Assembly (NCBI RefSeq): GCF_003369915.1 | Contig: NW_022881647.1 | Span: 620,001 to 684,000 of the forward strand | DNA from: Drosophila miranda | Taxonomy: Eukaryota > Arthropoda > Insecta > Diptera > Drosophilidae | Direction: 5' to 3' | DNA: 64,000 nucleotides | In this document: positions 43,205 through 53,038 of the stretch, piece after piece | Position numbering within the stretch: position 1 is the stretch's first letter | Layout: every line of letters starts with the position of its first letter | Notes under the pieces: generated by a model | The model's database searches: none | Told to the model about the DNA's origin: nothing | Seen by the model: only the letters and a program-made list of their open reading frames with translations | Program-made: the position numbers and the translations under genes

Positions 43205-44449
43205 ATGGCTGATCCGAAAAACGAAATGGGTACCGAAGCTGGCACAGCAATGGACAGCGAAAGCGGTAGAGACTCCTCAGTCAGCCCAATGGAAATAAAT
43301 ATATCCAACACAAATTGCAATTCGATGATAGTTCTGAACGATTTACGTCTGCTGGAGCTGATAACCAAGTATCCTTTTCTGTATAGTAAAGCAGCGCAGC
43401 CGGAACAGGACTCGGAATACGACGAGTGGGCCTGGAATCAGATTTCGAAGGAGTTTAATGCCAGCTACGAGAACTTGCCGCTGAGTGCCCCCTTCTCGCC
43501 AGACGAGCTGCAGTGGCGTTGGATCTTGCTGCTACCGACCATGGGCACCCTTTCGAAGGCGAAGGGACAAATTCCCTTTCAACTGTGGTCCCTTGTGACG
43601 GAGATCGAACGCTCGCTAAGTACAGAAAATTTGGAACCACCCAGGGACTTGAGTATGGCCCAGAACTTTCTACTCACTCAGCTGCCATTGGTGGAGGCCA
43701 TGACGCTCAATGAGCGTCGGCGACTGGAAGTCGAGTTCCTCGATATCTTATTCCAACACGAAGTACCACTGGGTCCCGAAGAGCAGGCCACAGTCAAGAC
43801 CGAATACGATGAATTCCTCAGATCTGTTCGGGTCAATGAGCTGCCCATATCGGCTCTGGCACAACTCTCGCTTGATGGTCCTCAGTACAAACGAGTCCAA
43901 CCAAAAATCGCACACACTTTTGCCATCCCAGGTCCCCGTCCCAAAACCAATCTGGCCATTAGCAGTGTGTCTGGTGGCCAGGATCTCATTAATGTCCCGA
44001 CGGCGACTGTTTTCATACCGATTCAAGCTTTCACGAGCAATGTGGTTGGACCCATTAATCCCGCGCCGGACGTTTCGACACCGCTTGATATCAATGTGAT
44101 TGGTGCCAAGAAGGAACCCGTTGAGTGCCCGCCGTCTGTTTCACCACCGCTGGACATTAAGACAGAGGTGGAGGTGGCCCTTGCGGCAATTGAGATGGAA
44201 AATGTACGGGAAAATAACCCAGAAGAGGCACAAGAGAAATCACCGGAGAAAAACCGCACTCCCGTGGAGAAGCCCGATGATGCCACTCTAAATCCTAATC
44301 CGCGGTATATACCGATCAAGAGCGCCAAGTACTACACAAAGAAGCTACTCGTTCGGGTGAAGCGCATTGATCAGGACGAGTATTTGCCGCTGTCCAGCAT
44401 GGCAAAGCGCCCAAAGAAACGTGAATCCATGTACATCAAATGCACATAA
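43205..44449 (+). CDS. MADF-BESS domain protein, intact copy U18 (414 aa)
   Basis: VNELPIS type. Start of the second large block: it lies exactly 36,086 bp from U4, and its downstream Bap55 fragment is also the U4 partner type. Confidence 0.87.
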   Translation: MADPKNEMGTEAGTAMDSESGRDSSVSPMEINISNTNCNSMIVLNDLRLLELITKYPFLYSKAAQPEQDSEYDEWAWNQISKEFNASYENLPLSAPFSPDELQWRWILLLPTMGTLSKAKGQIPFQLWSLVTEIERSLSTENLEPPRDLSMAQNFLLTQLPLVEAMTLNERRRLEVEFLDILFQHEVPLGPEEQATVKTEYDEFLRSVRVNELPISALAQLSLDGPQYKRVQPKIAHTFAIPGPRPKTNLAISSVSGGQDLINVPTATVFIPIQAFTSNVVGPINPAPDVSTPLDINVIGAKKEPVECPPSVSPPLDIKTEVEVALAAIEMENVRENNPEEAQEKSPEKNRTPVEKPDDATLNPNPRYIPIKSAKYYTKKLLVRVKRIDQDEYLPLSSMAKRPKKRESMYIKCT

Positions 44450-44695
44450 GTTTATTTTAAAAAATACATTACTATAAATTACAACTTAAGGCTATTCTTT
44501 AATCCAAATTGGTTTTCATATTTCGTTTGCTTCGCATGCTCGATAAACTAGTAACTAAACAAACAAATATGCGGGAGCGGGAGTAGGAGCTGGAGCTGAA
44601 CTGGAGGCTGCAGGCGGGATAACGAGGACGTAGTGGCGGACAAGGCATAATGTGAAATGATACTGTTCAAAAAATTTTCAATTGTTGGCGTTGTT

Positions 44696-44908
44696 CTACT
44701 CACTGTTGGGCGTCACATTGTTGTCAGTTTTGGTATCTGGATCAAGATTCGTATCCGGAGTTTGGGATGCTCCAATGCCGACAACAGAGGGTATCTCAGC
44801 CTTCGGCGAATCCTCTTGCGCGTAGCCCACACGCAACGAATGGTGCCCTGGATCGAAAACTAAGGCTCCAATTTCGTCGCCGACATATAGCATGTTGCCT
44901 CCATTCAT
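44696..44908 (-). pseudogene. Bap55: Bap55 first coding exon fragment (unit 18)
   Basis: LYVGDE/GASQTP type with CATAAT at the stub (candidate acceptor AG lost). Counterpart of the fragment at 8610. Confidence 0.85.
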
Positions 44909-45597
44909 CTTGGAGCGTCGGGACTACTTTTCAGCTTGATTTCTTGCAAAAGTTTTCGAAATGCCTGTCTTGTCTGCATTTATTTTTGTGGCTTTTTTCA
45001 CGACGCTTGCGTTAATGGCAATCGGCCTATCGATAAAATATACTGTCTGAAATTCAGAAATATACCGATGAAGAAGTGAACTTATCCCACTTAATCCCCA
45101 TGTTTTAAACAGGATAACAACTTGAGTTAAATCGCGAAAAATAATAATAATAATAGTTCTTATTGTAGATCCATCCCATCCTTCATCTTTACTTTACCAT
45201 GAACGGCGCTAAATCATATTACTAGCTAAACAGGACTCTCAGCCCTGAATACACAATTTTATCCGATAGATATATCAATTATTTAATTTAAAAGTGATCG
45301 AAGATATGTGATCATGCGTCGTCGAGTCGATGTTTTATGACCATCTAGGTTTAAAATTAAAGTAAAGAACTTAGTTTGGAATTTTCGAAATAAAACGCCG
45401 ATTAGTTCCGCTCATCGCAAAAATATACCGATTTAATTAAAATTCGCAAAAAAATATACAACATTTTTTCGCCAGTCGAAAAACTACCACCTACAAATAT
45501 ATTATCATAAAAAAACAGGTATCGATATATTCATATGTTTATAAAATTCGGGGACAACAAAAAATTTTGAAGATCAAATGCGTCGCGTCGCCGAATA
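44909..45597. promoter_or_regulatory. Divergent promoter Bap55 / U19
   Basis: DREs at 45028-45035 and 45520-45527. CATGTTTT palindrome arm as before U5. TAGATATATCAA replaces the mid palindrome. A private C-to-G change (AAATGCGTC) lies just upstream of the ATG and creates an out-of-frame upstream ATG. Confidence 0.65.
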
Positions 45598-46854
45598 ATG
45601 GCTGATCCGAAAAACGAAATGGGTACCGAAGCTGGCACAGCAATGGACAGCGAAAGCGGTAGAGACTCCTCAGTCAGCCCAATGGAAATAAATATATCCA
45701 ACACAAATTGCAATTCGATGATAGTTCTGAACGATTTACGTCTGCTGGAGCTGATAACCAAGTATCCTTTTCTGTATAGTAAAGCAGCGCAGCCGGAACA
45801 GGACTCGGAATACGACGAGTGGGCCTGGAATCAGATTTCGAAGGAGTTTAATGCCAGCTACGAGAACTTGCCGCTGAGTGCCCCCTTCTCGCCAGACGAG
45901 CTGCAGTGGCGTTGGATCTTGCTGCTACCGACCATGGGCACCCTTTCGAAGGCGAAGGGACAAATTCCCTTTCAACTGTGGTCCCTTGTGACGGAGATCG
46001 AACGCTCGCTAAGTACAGAAAATTTGGAACCACCCAGGGACTTGAGTATGGCCCAGAACTTTCTACTCACTCAGCTGCCATTGGTGGAGGCCATGACGCT
46101 CAATGAGCGTCGGCGACTGGAAGTCGAGTTCCTCGATATCTTATTCCAACACGAAGTACCACTGGGTCCCGAAGAGCAGGCCACAGTCAAGACCGAATAC
46201 GATGAATTCCTCAGATCTGTTCGGGTCAAGGAGCTGCCCATATCGGCTCTGGCACAACTCTCGCTTGATGGTCCTCAGTACAAACGAGTCCAACCAAAAA
46301 TCGCACACACTTTTGCCATCCCAGGTCCCCGTCCCAAAACCAATCTGGCCATTAGCAGTGTGTCTGGTGGCCAGGATCTCATTAATGTCCCGACGGCGAC
46401 TGTTTTCATACCGATTCAAGCTTTCACGAGCAATGTGGTTGGACCCATTAATCCCGCGCCGGACGTTTCGACACCGCTTGATATCAATGTGATTGGTGCC
46501 AAGAAGGAACCCGTTGAGTGCCCGCCGTCTGTTTCACCACCGCTGGACATTAAGACAGAGGTGGAGGTGGCCCTTGCGGCCATTGAGCTTGCCATTGAGA
46601 TGGAAAATGTACGGGAAAATAACCCAGAAGAGGCACAAGAGAAATCACCGGAGAAAAACCGCACTCCCGTGGAGAAGCCCGATGATGCCACCCTAAATCC
46701 TAATCCGCGGTATATACCGATCAAGAGCGCCAAGTACTACACAAAGAAGCTACTCGTTCGGGTGAAACGCATTGATCAGGACGAGTATTTGCCGCTGTCC
46801 AGCATGGCAAAGCGCCCAAAGAAACGTAAATCCATGTACATCAAATGCACATAA
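45598..46854 (+). CDS. MADF-BESS domain protein, intact copy U19 (418 aa)
   Basis: ELAI, VKELPIS, Lys-form PKKRKS C-terminus. Counterpart of U5. The new upstream ATG in its leader overlaps the main start region out of frame and could lower translation of this copy only. Confidence 0.86.
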   Translation: MADPKNEMGTEAGTAMDSESGRDSSVSPMEINISNTNCNSMIVLNDLRLLELITKYPFLYSKAAQPEQDSEYDEWAWNQISKEFNASYENLPLSAPFSPDELQWRWILLLPTMGTLSKAKGQIPFQLWSLVTEIERSLSTENLEPPRDLSMAQNFLLTQLPLVEAMTLNERRRLEVEFLDILFQHEVPLGPEEQATVKTEYDEFLRSVRVKELPISALAQLSLDGPQYKRVQPKIAHTFAIPGPRPKTNLAISSVSGGQDLINVPTATVFIPIQAFTSNVVGPINPAPDVSTPLDINVIGAKKEPVECPPSVSPPLDIKTEVEVALAAIELAIEMENVRENNPEEAQEKSPEKNRTPVEKPDDATLNPNPRYIPIKSAKYYTKKLLVRVKRIDQDEYLPLSSMAKRPKKRKSMYIKCT

Positions 46855-47100
46855 GTTTATTTTAAAAAATACATTACTATAAATTACAACTTAAGGCTAT
46901 TCTTTAATCCGAATTGGTTTTCATATTTCGTTTGCTTCGCATGCTCGATAAACTAGTAACTAAACAAACAAATATGCGGGAGCGGGAGTAGGAGCTGGAG
47001 CTGAACTGGAGGCTGCAGGCGGGATAACGAGGACGTAGTGGCGGACAAGGCCTCATGTGAAATGATACTGTTCAAAAAATTTTCAATTGTTGGCGTTGTT

Positions 47101-47313
47101 CTACTCACTGTTGGGCGTCACATTGTTGTCAGTTTTGGTATCTGGATCAAGATTCGTATCCGGAGTTGGGGATGCTCCAATGCCGACAACAGAGGGTATC
47201 TCAGCCTTCGGCGAATCCTCTTGCGCGTAGCTTACACGGAACGAATGGTGCCCTGGATCGAAAACTAAGGCTCCAATTTCGTCGCCGCCATATAGCATGT
47301 TGCCTCCATTCAT
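47101..47313 (-). pseudogene. Bap55: Bap55 first coding exon fragment (unit 19)
   Basis: [10 protein letters not shown] type, counterpart of the fragment at 11015. Confidence 0.85.
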
Positions 47314-48003
47314 CTTGGAGCGTCGGGACTACTTTTCAGCTTGATTTCTTGCAAAAGTTCTCGAAATGCCTGTCTTGTCTGTATTTATTTTTTGTGGCTT
47401 TTTTCACGACGCTTGCGTTAATGGCAATCGACCTATCGATAAAATATACTGTCTGAAATTCAGAAATATACCGATGAAGAAGTGAACTTATCCCACTTAA
47501 TCCCCCTGTTTTAAACAGGATAACAACTTGAGTTAAATCGCGAAAAATAATAATAATAATAGTTCTTATTGTAGATCCATCCCATCCTTCATCTTTACTT
47601 TACCATGAACTGCGCTAAATCATATTACTAGCTAAACAGGACCCTCAGCCCTGAATACACAATTTTATCCGATTGATATATCAATTATTTAATTTAAAAG
47701 TGATCGAAGATATGTGATCATGCGTCGTCGAGTCGATGTTTTATGACCATCTAGGTTTAAAATTAAAGTAAAGAACTTAGTTTGGAATTTTCGAAATAAA
47801 ACGCCGATTAGTTCCGCTCATCGCAAAAATATACCGATTTAATTAAAATTCGCAAAAAAATATACAACATTTTTTCGCCAGTCGAAAAACTACCACCTAC
47901 AAATATATTATCATAAAAAAACAGGTATCGATATATTCATATGTTTATAAAATTCGGGGACAACAAAAAATTTTGAAGATCAAATCCGTCGCGTCGCCGA
48001 ATA
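47314..48003. promoter_or_regulatory. Divergent promoter Bap55 / U20
   Basis: DREs at 47434-47441 and 47926-47933. Intact palindromes. Confidence 0.65.
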
Positions 48004-49266
48004 ATGGCTGATCCGAAAAACGAAATGGGTACCGAAGCTGGCACAGCAATGGACAGCGAAAGCGGTAGAGACTCCTCAGTCAGCCCAATGGAAATAAATA
48101 TATCCAACACAAATTGCAATTCGATGATAGTTCTGAACGATTTACGTCTGCTGGAGCTGATTACCAAGTATCCTTTTCTGTATAGTAAAGCAGCGCAGCC
48201 GGAACAGGACTCGGAATACGACGAGTGGGCCTGGAATCAGATTTCGAAGGAGTTTAATGCCAGCTACGAGAACTTGCCGCTGAGTGCCCCCTTCTCGGCA
48301 GACGAGCTGCAGTGGCGTTGGAACTTGCTGCTACCGACCATGGGCACCCTTTCGAAGGCGAAGGGACAAATTCCCTTTCAACTGTGGTCCCTTGTGACGG
48401 AGATCGAACGCTCGCTAAGTACAGAAAATTTGGAACCACCCAGGGACTTGATTATGGCCCAGAACTTTCTACTCACTCAGCTGCCATTGGTGGAGGCCAT
48501 GACGCTCAATGAGCGTCGGCGACTGGAAGTCGAGTTCCTCGATATCTTATTCCAACACGAAATGGAGACACATGCGTCCGTACCACTGGGTCCCGAAGAG
48601 CAGGCCACAGTCAAGACCGAATACGATGAATTCCTCAGATCTGTTCGGGTCAAGGAGCTGCCCATATCGGCTCTGGCAGAACTCTCGCTTGATGGTCCTC
48701 AGTACAAACCAGTCCAACCAAAAATCGCACACACTTTTGCCATCCCAGGTCCCCGTCCCAAAACCAATCTGGTCATTAGCAGTGTGTCTGGTGGCCAGGA
48801 TCTCATTAATGTCCCGACGGCGACTGTTTTCATACCGATTCAAGCTTTCACGAGCAATGTGGTTGGACCCATTAATCCCGCGCCGGACGTTTCGACACCG
48901 CTTGATATCAATGTGATTGGTGCCAAGAAGGAACCCGTTGAGTGCCCGCCGTCTGTTTCACCACCGCTGGACATTAAGACAGAGGTGGAGGTGGCCCTTG
49001 CGGCAATTGAGATGGAAAATGTACGGGAAAATAACCCAGAAGAGGCACAAGAGAAATCACCGGAGAAAAACCGCACTCCCGTGGAGAAGCCCGATGATGC
49101 CACTCTAAATCCTAATCCGCGGTATATACCGATCAAGAGCGCCAAGTACTACACAAAGAAGCTACTCGTTCGGGTGAAGCGCATTGATCAGGACGAGTAT
49201 TTGCCGCTGTCCAGCATGGCAAAGCGCCCAAAGAAACGTGAATCCATGTACATCAAATGCACATAA
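48004..49266 (+). CDS. MADF-BESS domain protein, intact copy U20 (420 aa)
   Basis: METHAS, FSADELQWRWN, QYKPVQ, no ELAI, Glu-form C-terminus. Counterpart of U6, 36,086 bp away, with an apparently identical translation. Confidence 0.87.
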   Translation: MADPKNEMGTEAGTAMDSESGRDSSVSPMEINISNTNCNSMIVLNDLRLLELITKYPFLYSKAAQPEQDSEYDEWAWNQISKEFNASYENLPLSAPFSADELQWRWNLLLPTMGTLSKAKGQIPFQLWSLVTEIERSLSTENLEPPRDLIMAQNFLLTQLPLVEAMTLNERRRLEVEFLDILFQHEMETHASVPLGPEEQATVKTEYDEFLRSVRVKELPISALAELSLDGPQYKPVQPKIAHTFAIPGPRPKTNLVISSVSGGQDLINVPTATVFIPIQAFTSNVVGPINPAPDVSTPLDINVIGAKKEPVECPPSVSPPLDIKTEVEVALAAIEMENVRENNPEEAQEKSPEKNRTPVEKPDDATLNPNPRYIPIKSAKYYTKKLLVRVKRIDQDEYLPLSSMAKRPKKRESMYIKCT

Positions 49267-49512
49267 GTTTATTTTAAAAAATACATTACTATAAATTACA
49301 ACTTAAGGCTATTCTTTAATCCAAATTGGTTTTCATATTTCGTTTGCTTCGCATGCTCGATAAACTAGTAACTAAACAAACAAATATGCGGGAGCGGGAG
49401 TAGGAGCTGGAGCTGAACTGGAGGCTGCAGGCGGGATAACGAGGACGTAGTGGCGGACAAGGCATCATGTGAAATGATACTGTTCAAAAAATTTTCAATT
49501 GTTGGCGTTGTT

Positions 49513-49725
49513 CTACTCACTGTTGGGCGTCACATTGTTGTCAGTTTTGGTATCTGGATCAAGATTCGTATCCGGAGTTTGGGATGCTCCAATGCCGACA
49601 ACAGAGGGTATCTCAGCCTTCGGCGAATCCTCTTGCGCGTAGCCCACACGCAACGAATGGTGCCCTGGATCGAAAACTAAGGCTCCAATTTCGTCGCCGA
49701 CATATAGCATGTTGCCTCCATTCAT
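49513..49725 (-). pseudogene. Bap55: Bap55 first coding exon fragment (unit 20)
   Basis: LYVGDE/GASQTP type with CATCAT at the stub, counterpart of the fragment at 13427. Confidence 0.85.
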
Positions 49726-50417
49726 CTTGGAGCGTCGGGACTACTTTTCAGCTTGATTTCTTGCAAAAGTTCTCGAAATGCCTGTCTTGTCTGCATTTAT
49801 TTTTGTGGCTTTTTTCACGACGCTTGCGTTAATGGCAATCGACCTATCGATAAAATATACTGTCTGAAATTCAGAAATATACCGATGAAGAAGTGAACTT
49901 ATCCCACTTAATCCCCCTGTTTTAAACAGGATAACAACTTGAGTTAAATCGCGAAAAATAATAATAATAATAATAGTTCTTATTGTAGATCCATCCCATC
50001 CTTCATCTTTACTTTACCATGAACTGCGCTAAATCATATTACTAGCTAAACAGGACCCTCAGCCCTGAATACACAATTTTATCCGATTTATATATCAATT
50101 ATTTAATTTAAAAGTGATCGAAGATATGTGATCATGCGTCGTCGAGTCGATGTTTTATGACCATCTAGGTTTAAAATTAAAGTAAAGAACTTAGTTTGGA
50201 ATTTTCGAAATAAAACGCCGATTAGTTCCGCTCATCGCAAAAATATACCGATTTAATTAAAATTCGCAAAAAAATATACAACATTTTTTCGCCAGTCGAA
50301 AAACTACCACCTACAAATATATTATCATAAAAAAACAGGTATCGATATATTCATATGTTTATAAAATTCGGGGACAACAAAAAATTTTGAAGATCAAATC
50401 CGTCGCGTCGCCGAATA
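49726..50417. promoter_or_regulatory. Divergent promoter Bap55 / U21, recombinant
   Basis: DREs at 49845-49852 and 50340-50347. The left part matches the promoter before U7 (no 10 bp insertion, ACTTATCCC); from the (AAT)n tract rightward it matches the one before U8 (longer tract, TTTATATATCAA). The switch lies at about 49,895-49,975, across the 15 bp palindrome and the microsatellite. Confidence 0.65.
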
Positions 50418-51599
50418 ATGGCTGATCCGAAAAACGAAATGGGTACCGAAGCTGGCACAGCAATGGACAGCGATAGCGGTAGAGACTCCTCAGTCAGCCC
50501 AATGGAAATAAATATATACAACACAAATTGCAATTCGATGATAGTTCTGAACGATTTACGTCTGCTGGAGCTGATAACCAAGTATCCTTTTCTGTATAGT
50601 AAAGCAGCGCAGCCGGAACAGTACTCGGAATACGACGAGTGGGCCTGGAATCAGATTTCGAAGGAGTTTAATGCCAGCTACGAGAACTTGCCGCTGAGTG
50701 CCCCCTTCTCGCCAGACGAGCTGCAGTGGCGTTGGATCTTGCTGCTACCGACCATGGGCACCCTTTCGAAGGCGAAGGGACAAATTCCCTTTCAACTGTG
50801 GTCCCTTGTGACGGAGATCGAACGCTCGCTAAGTACAGAAAATTTGGAACCACCCAGGGACTTGAGTATGGCCCAGAACTTTCTACTCACTCAGCTGCCA
50901 TTGGTGGAGGCCATGACGCTCAATGAGCGTCGGCGACTGGAAGTCGAGTTCCTCGATATCTTATTCCAACACGAAGTACCACTGGGTCCCGAAGAGCAGG
51001 CCACAGTCAAGACCGAATACGATGAATTCCTCAGATCTGTTCGGGTCAAGGAGCTGCCCATATCGGCTCTGGCACAACTCTCGCTTGATGGTCCTCAGTA
51101 CAAACGAGTCCAACCAAAAATCGCACACACTTTTGCCATCCCAGGTCCCCGTCCCAAAACCAATCTGGCCATTAGCAGTGTGTCTGGTGGCCAGGATCTC
51201 ATTAATGTCCCGACGGCGACTGTTTTCATACCGATTCAAGCTTTCACGAGCAATGTGGTTGGACCCATTAATCCCGCGCCGGACGTTTCGACACCGCTTG
51301 ATATCAATGTGATTGGTGCCAAGAAGGAACCCGTTGAGTGCCCGCCGTCTGTTTCACCACCGCTGGACATTAAGACAGAGGTGGAGGTGGCCCTTGCGGC
51401 CATTGAGCTTGCCATTGAGATGGAAAATGTACGGGAAAATAACCCAGAAGAGGCACAAGAGAAATCACCGGAGAAAAACCGCACTCCCGTGGAGAAGCCC
51501 GATGATACCACTCTAAATCCTAATCCGCGGTATATACCGATCAAGAGCGCCAAGTACTACACAAAGAAGCTACTCGTTCGGGTGAAGCGCATTGATTAG
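50418..51599 (+). CDS. MADF-BESS protein copy U21, C-terminally truncated (393 aa)
   Basis: Same TAG at codon 394 as U8, with INIYNTN, EQYSEYD and DDTTLN, plus a private E19D. MADF and BESS are complete; the basic C-terminal patch is lost. The unread remainder ends at 51674. Upstream, it has the ordinary TTTTGA and CGGGGAC rather than the U8 variants. Confidence 0.7.
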   Translation: MADPKNEMGTEAGTAMDSDSGRDSSVSPMEINIYNTNCNSMIVLNDLRLLELITKYPFLYSKAAQPEQYSEYDEWAWNQISKEFNASYENLPLSAPFSPDELQWRWILLLPTMGTLSKAKGQIPFQLWSLVTEIERSLSTENLEPPRDLSMAQNFLLTQLPLVEAMTLNERRRLEVEFLDILFQHEVPLGPEEQATVKTEYDEFLRSVRVKELPISALAQLSLDGPQYKRVQPKIAHTFAIPGPRPKTNLAISSVSGGQDLINVPTATVFIPIQAFTSNVVGPINPAPDVSTPLDINVIGAKKEPVECPPSVSPPLDIKTEVEVALAAIELAIEMENVRENNPEEAQEKSPEKNRTPVEKPDDTTLNPNPRYIPIKSAKYYTKKLLVRVKRID

Positions 51600-51930
51600 G
51601 ACGAGTATTTGCCGCTGTCCAGCATGGCAAAGCGCCCAAAGAAACGTGAATCCATGTACATCAAATGCACATAAGTTTATTTTAAAAAATACATTACTAT
51701 AAATTAGAACTTAAGGCTATTCTTTAATCCGAATTGGTTTTCATATCTCGTTTGCTTCGCATGCTCGATAAACTAGTAACTAAACAAACAAATATGCGGG
51801 AGCGGGAGTAGGAGCTGGAGCTGAACTGGAGGCTGCAGGCGGGATAACGAGGACGTAGTGGCGGACAAGGCCTCATGTGAAATCATGTGAAATGATACTG
51901 TTCAAAGAATTTTCAATTGTTGGCGTTGTT

Positions 51931-52140
51931 CTACTCACTGTTGGGCGTCACATTGTTGTCAGTTTTGGTATCTGGATCAAGATTCGTATCCGGAGTTGGG
52001 GATGCTCCAATGCCGACAACAGAGGGTATCGCCTTCGGCGAATCCTCTTGCGCGTAGCCCACACGCAACGAATGGTGCCCTGGATCGAAAGCTAGGGCTC
52101 CAATTTCGTCGCCGCCATATAGCATGTTGCCTCCATTCAT
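51931..52140 (-). pseudogene. Bap55: Bap55 first coding exon fragment (unit 21), one codon deleted
   Basis: GALAFDP plus the Glu deletion, counterpart of the fragment at 18260. Confidence 0.85.
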
Positions 52141-52840
52141 CTTGGAGCGTCGGGACTACTTTTCAGCTTGATTTCTTGCAAAAGTTCTCGAAATGCCTGT
52201 CTTGTCTGTATTTATTTTTTGTGGCTTTTTTCACGACGCTTGCGTTAATGGCAATCGACCTATCGATAAAATATACTGTCTGAAATTCGGAAATATACCG
52301 TAATATACCGATGAAGAAGTGAACTTATCCCACTTAATCCCCCTGTTTTAAACAGGATAACAACTTGAGTTAAATCGCGAAAAATAATAATAATAATAGT
52401 TCTTATTGTAGATCCATCCCATCCTTCATCTTTACTTTACCATGAACTGCGCTAAATCATATTACTAGCTAAACAGGACCCTCAGCCCTGAATACACAAT
52501 TTTATCCGATTGATATATCAATTATTTAATTTAAAAGTGATCGAAGATATGTGATCATGCGTCGTCGAGTCGATGTTTTATGACCATCTAGGTTTAAAAT
52601 TAAAGTAAAGAACTTAGTTTGGAATTTTCGAAATAAAACGCCGATTAGTTCCGCTCATCGCAAAAATATACCGATTTAATTAAAATTCGCAAAAAAATAT
52701 ACAACATTTTTTCGCCAGTCGAAAAACTACCACCTACAAATATATTATCATAAAAAAACAGGTATCTATATAATCATATGTTTATAAAATTCGGGGACAA
52801 CAAAAAATTTTGAAGATCAAATCCGTCGCGTCGCCGAATA
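52141..52840. promoter_or_regulatory. Divergent promoter Bap55 / U22, gene-side DRE mutated
   Basis: The Bap55-side DRE is intact (52261-52268). The MADF-BESS-side box reads TATCTATA (52763-52770), which breaks the DRE core, and a second change (ATAATCATATG for ATATTCATATG) lies beside it. 10 bp insertion present. Confidence 0.6.
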
Positions 52841-53038
52841 ATGGCTGATCCGAAAAACGAAATGGGTACCGAAGCTGGCACAGCAATGGACAGCGAAAGC
52901 GGTAGAGACTCCTCAGTCAGCCCAATGGAAATAAATATGTCCAACACAAATTGCAATTCGATGATAGTTCTGAACGATTTACGTCTGCTGGAGCTAATTA
53001 CCAAGTATCCTTTTCTGTATAGTAAAGCAGCGCTGTAA
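52841..53038 (+). pseudogene. MADF-BESS copy U22, 5' remnant (65 codons)
   Basis: INMSNTN haplotype, same truncation as U9 and U10. Driven, if at all, by the promoter with the broken gene-side DRE. Confidence 0.85.
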
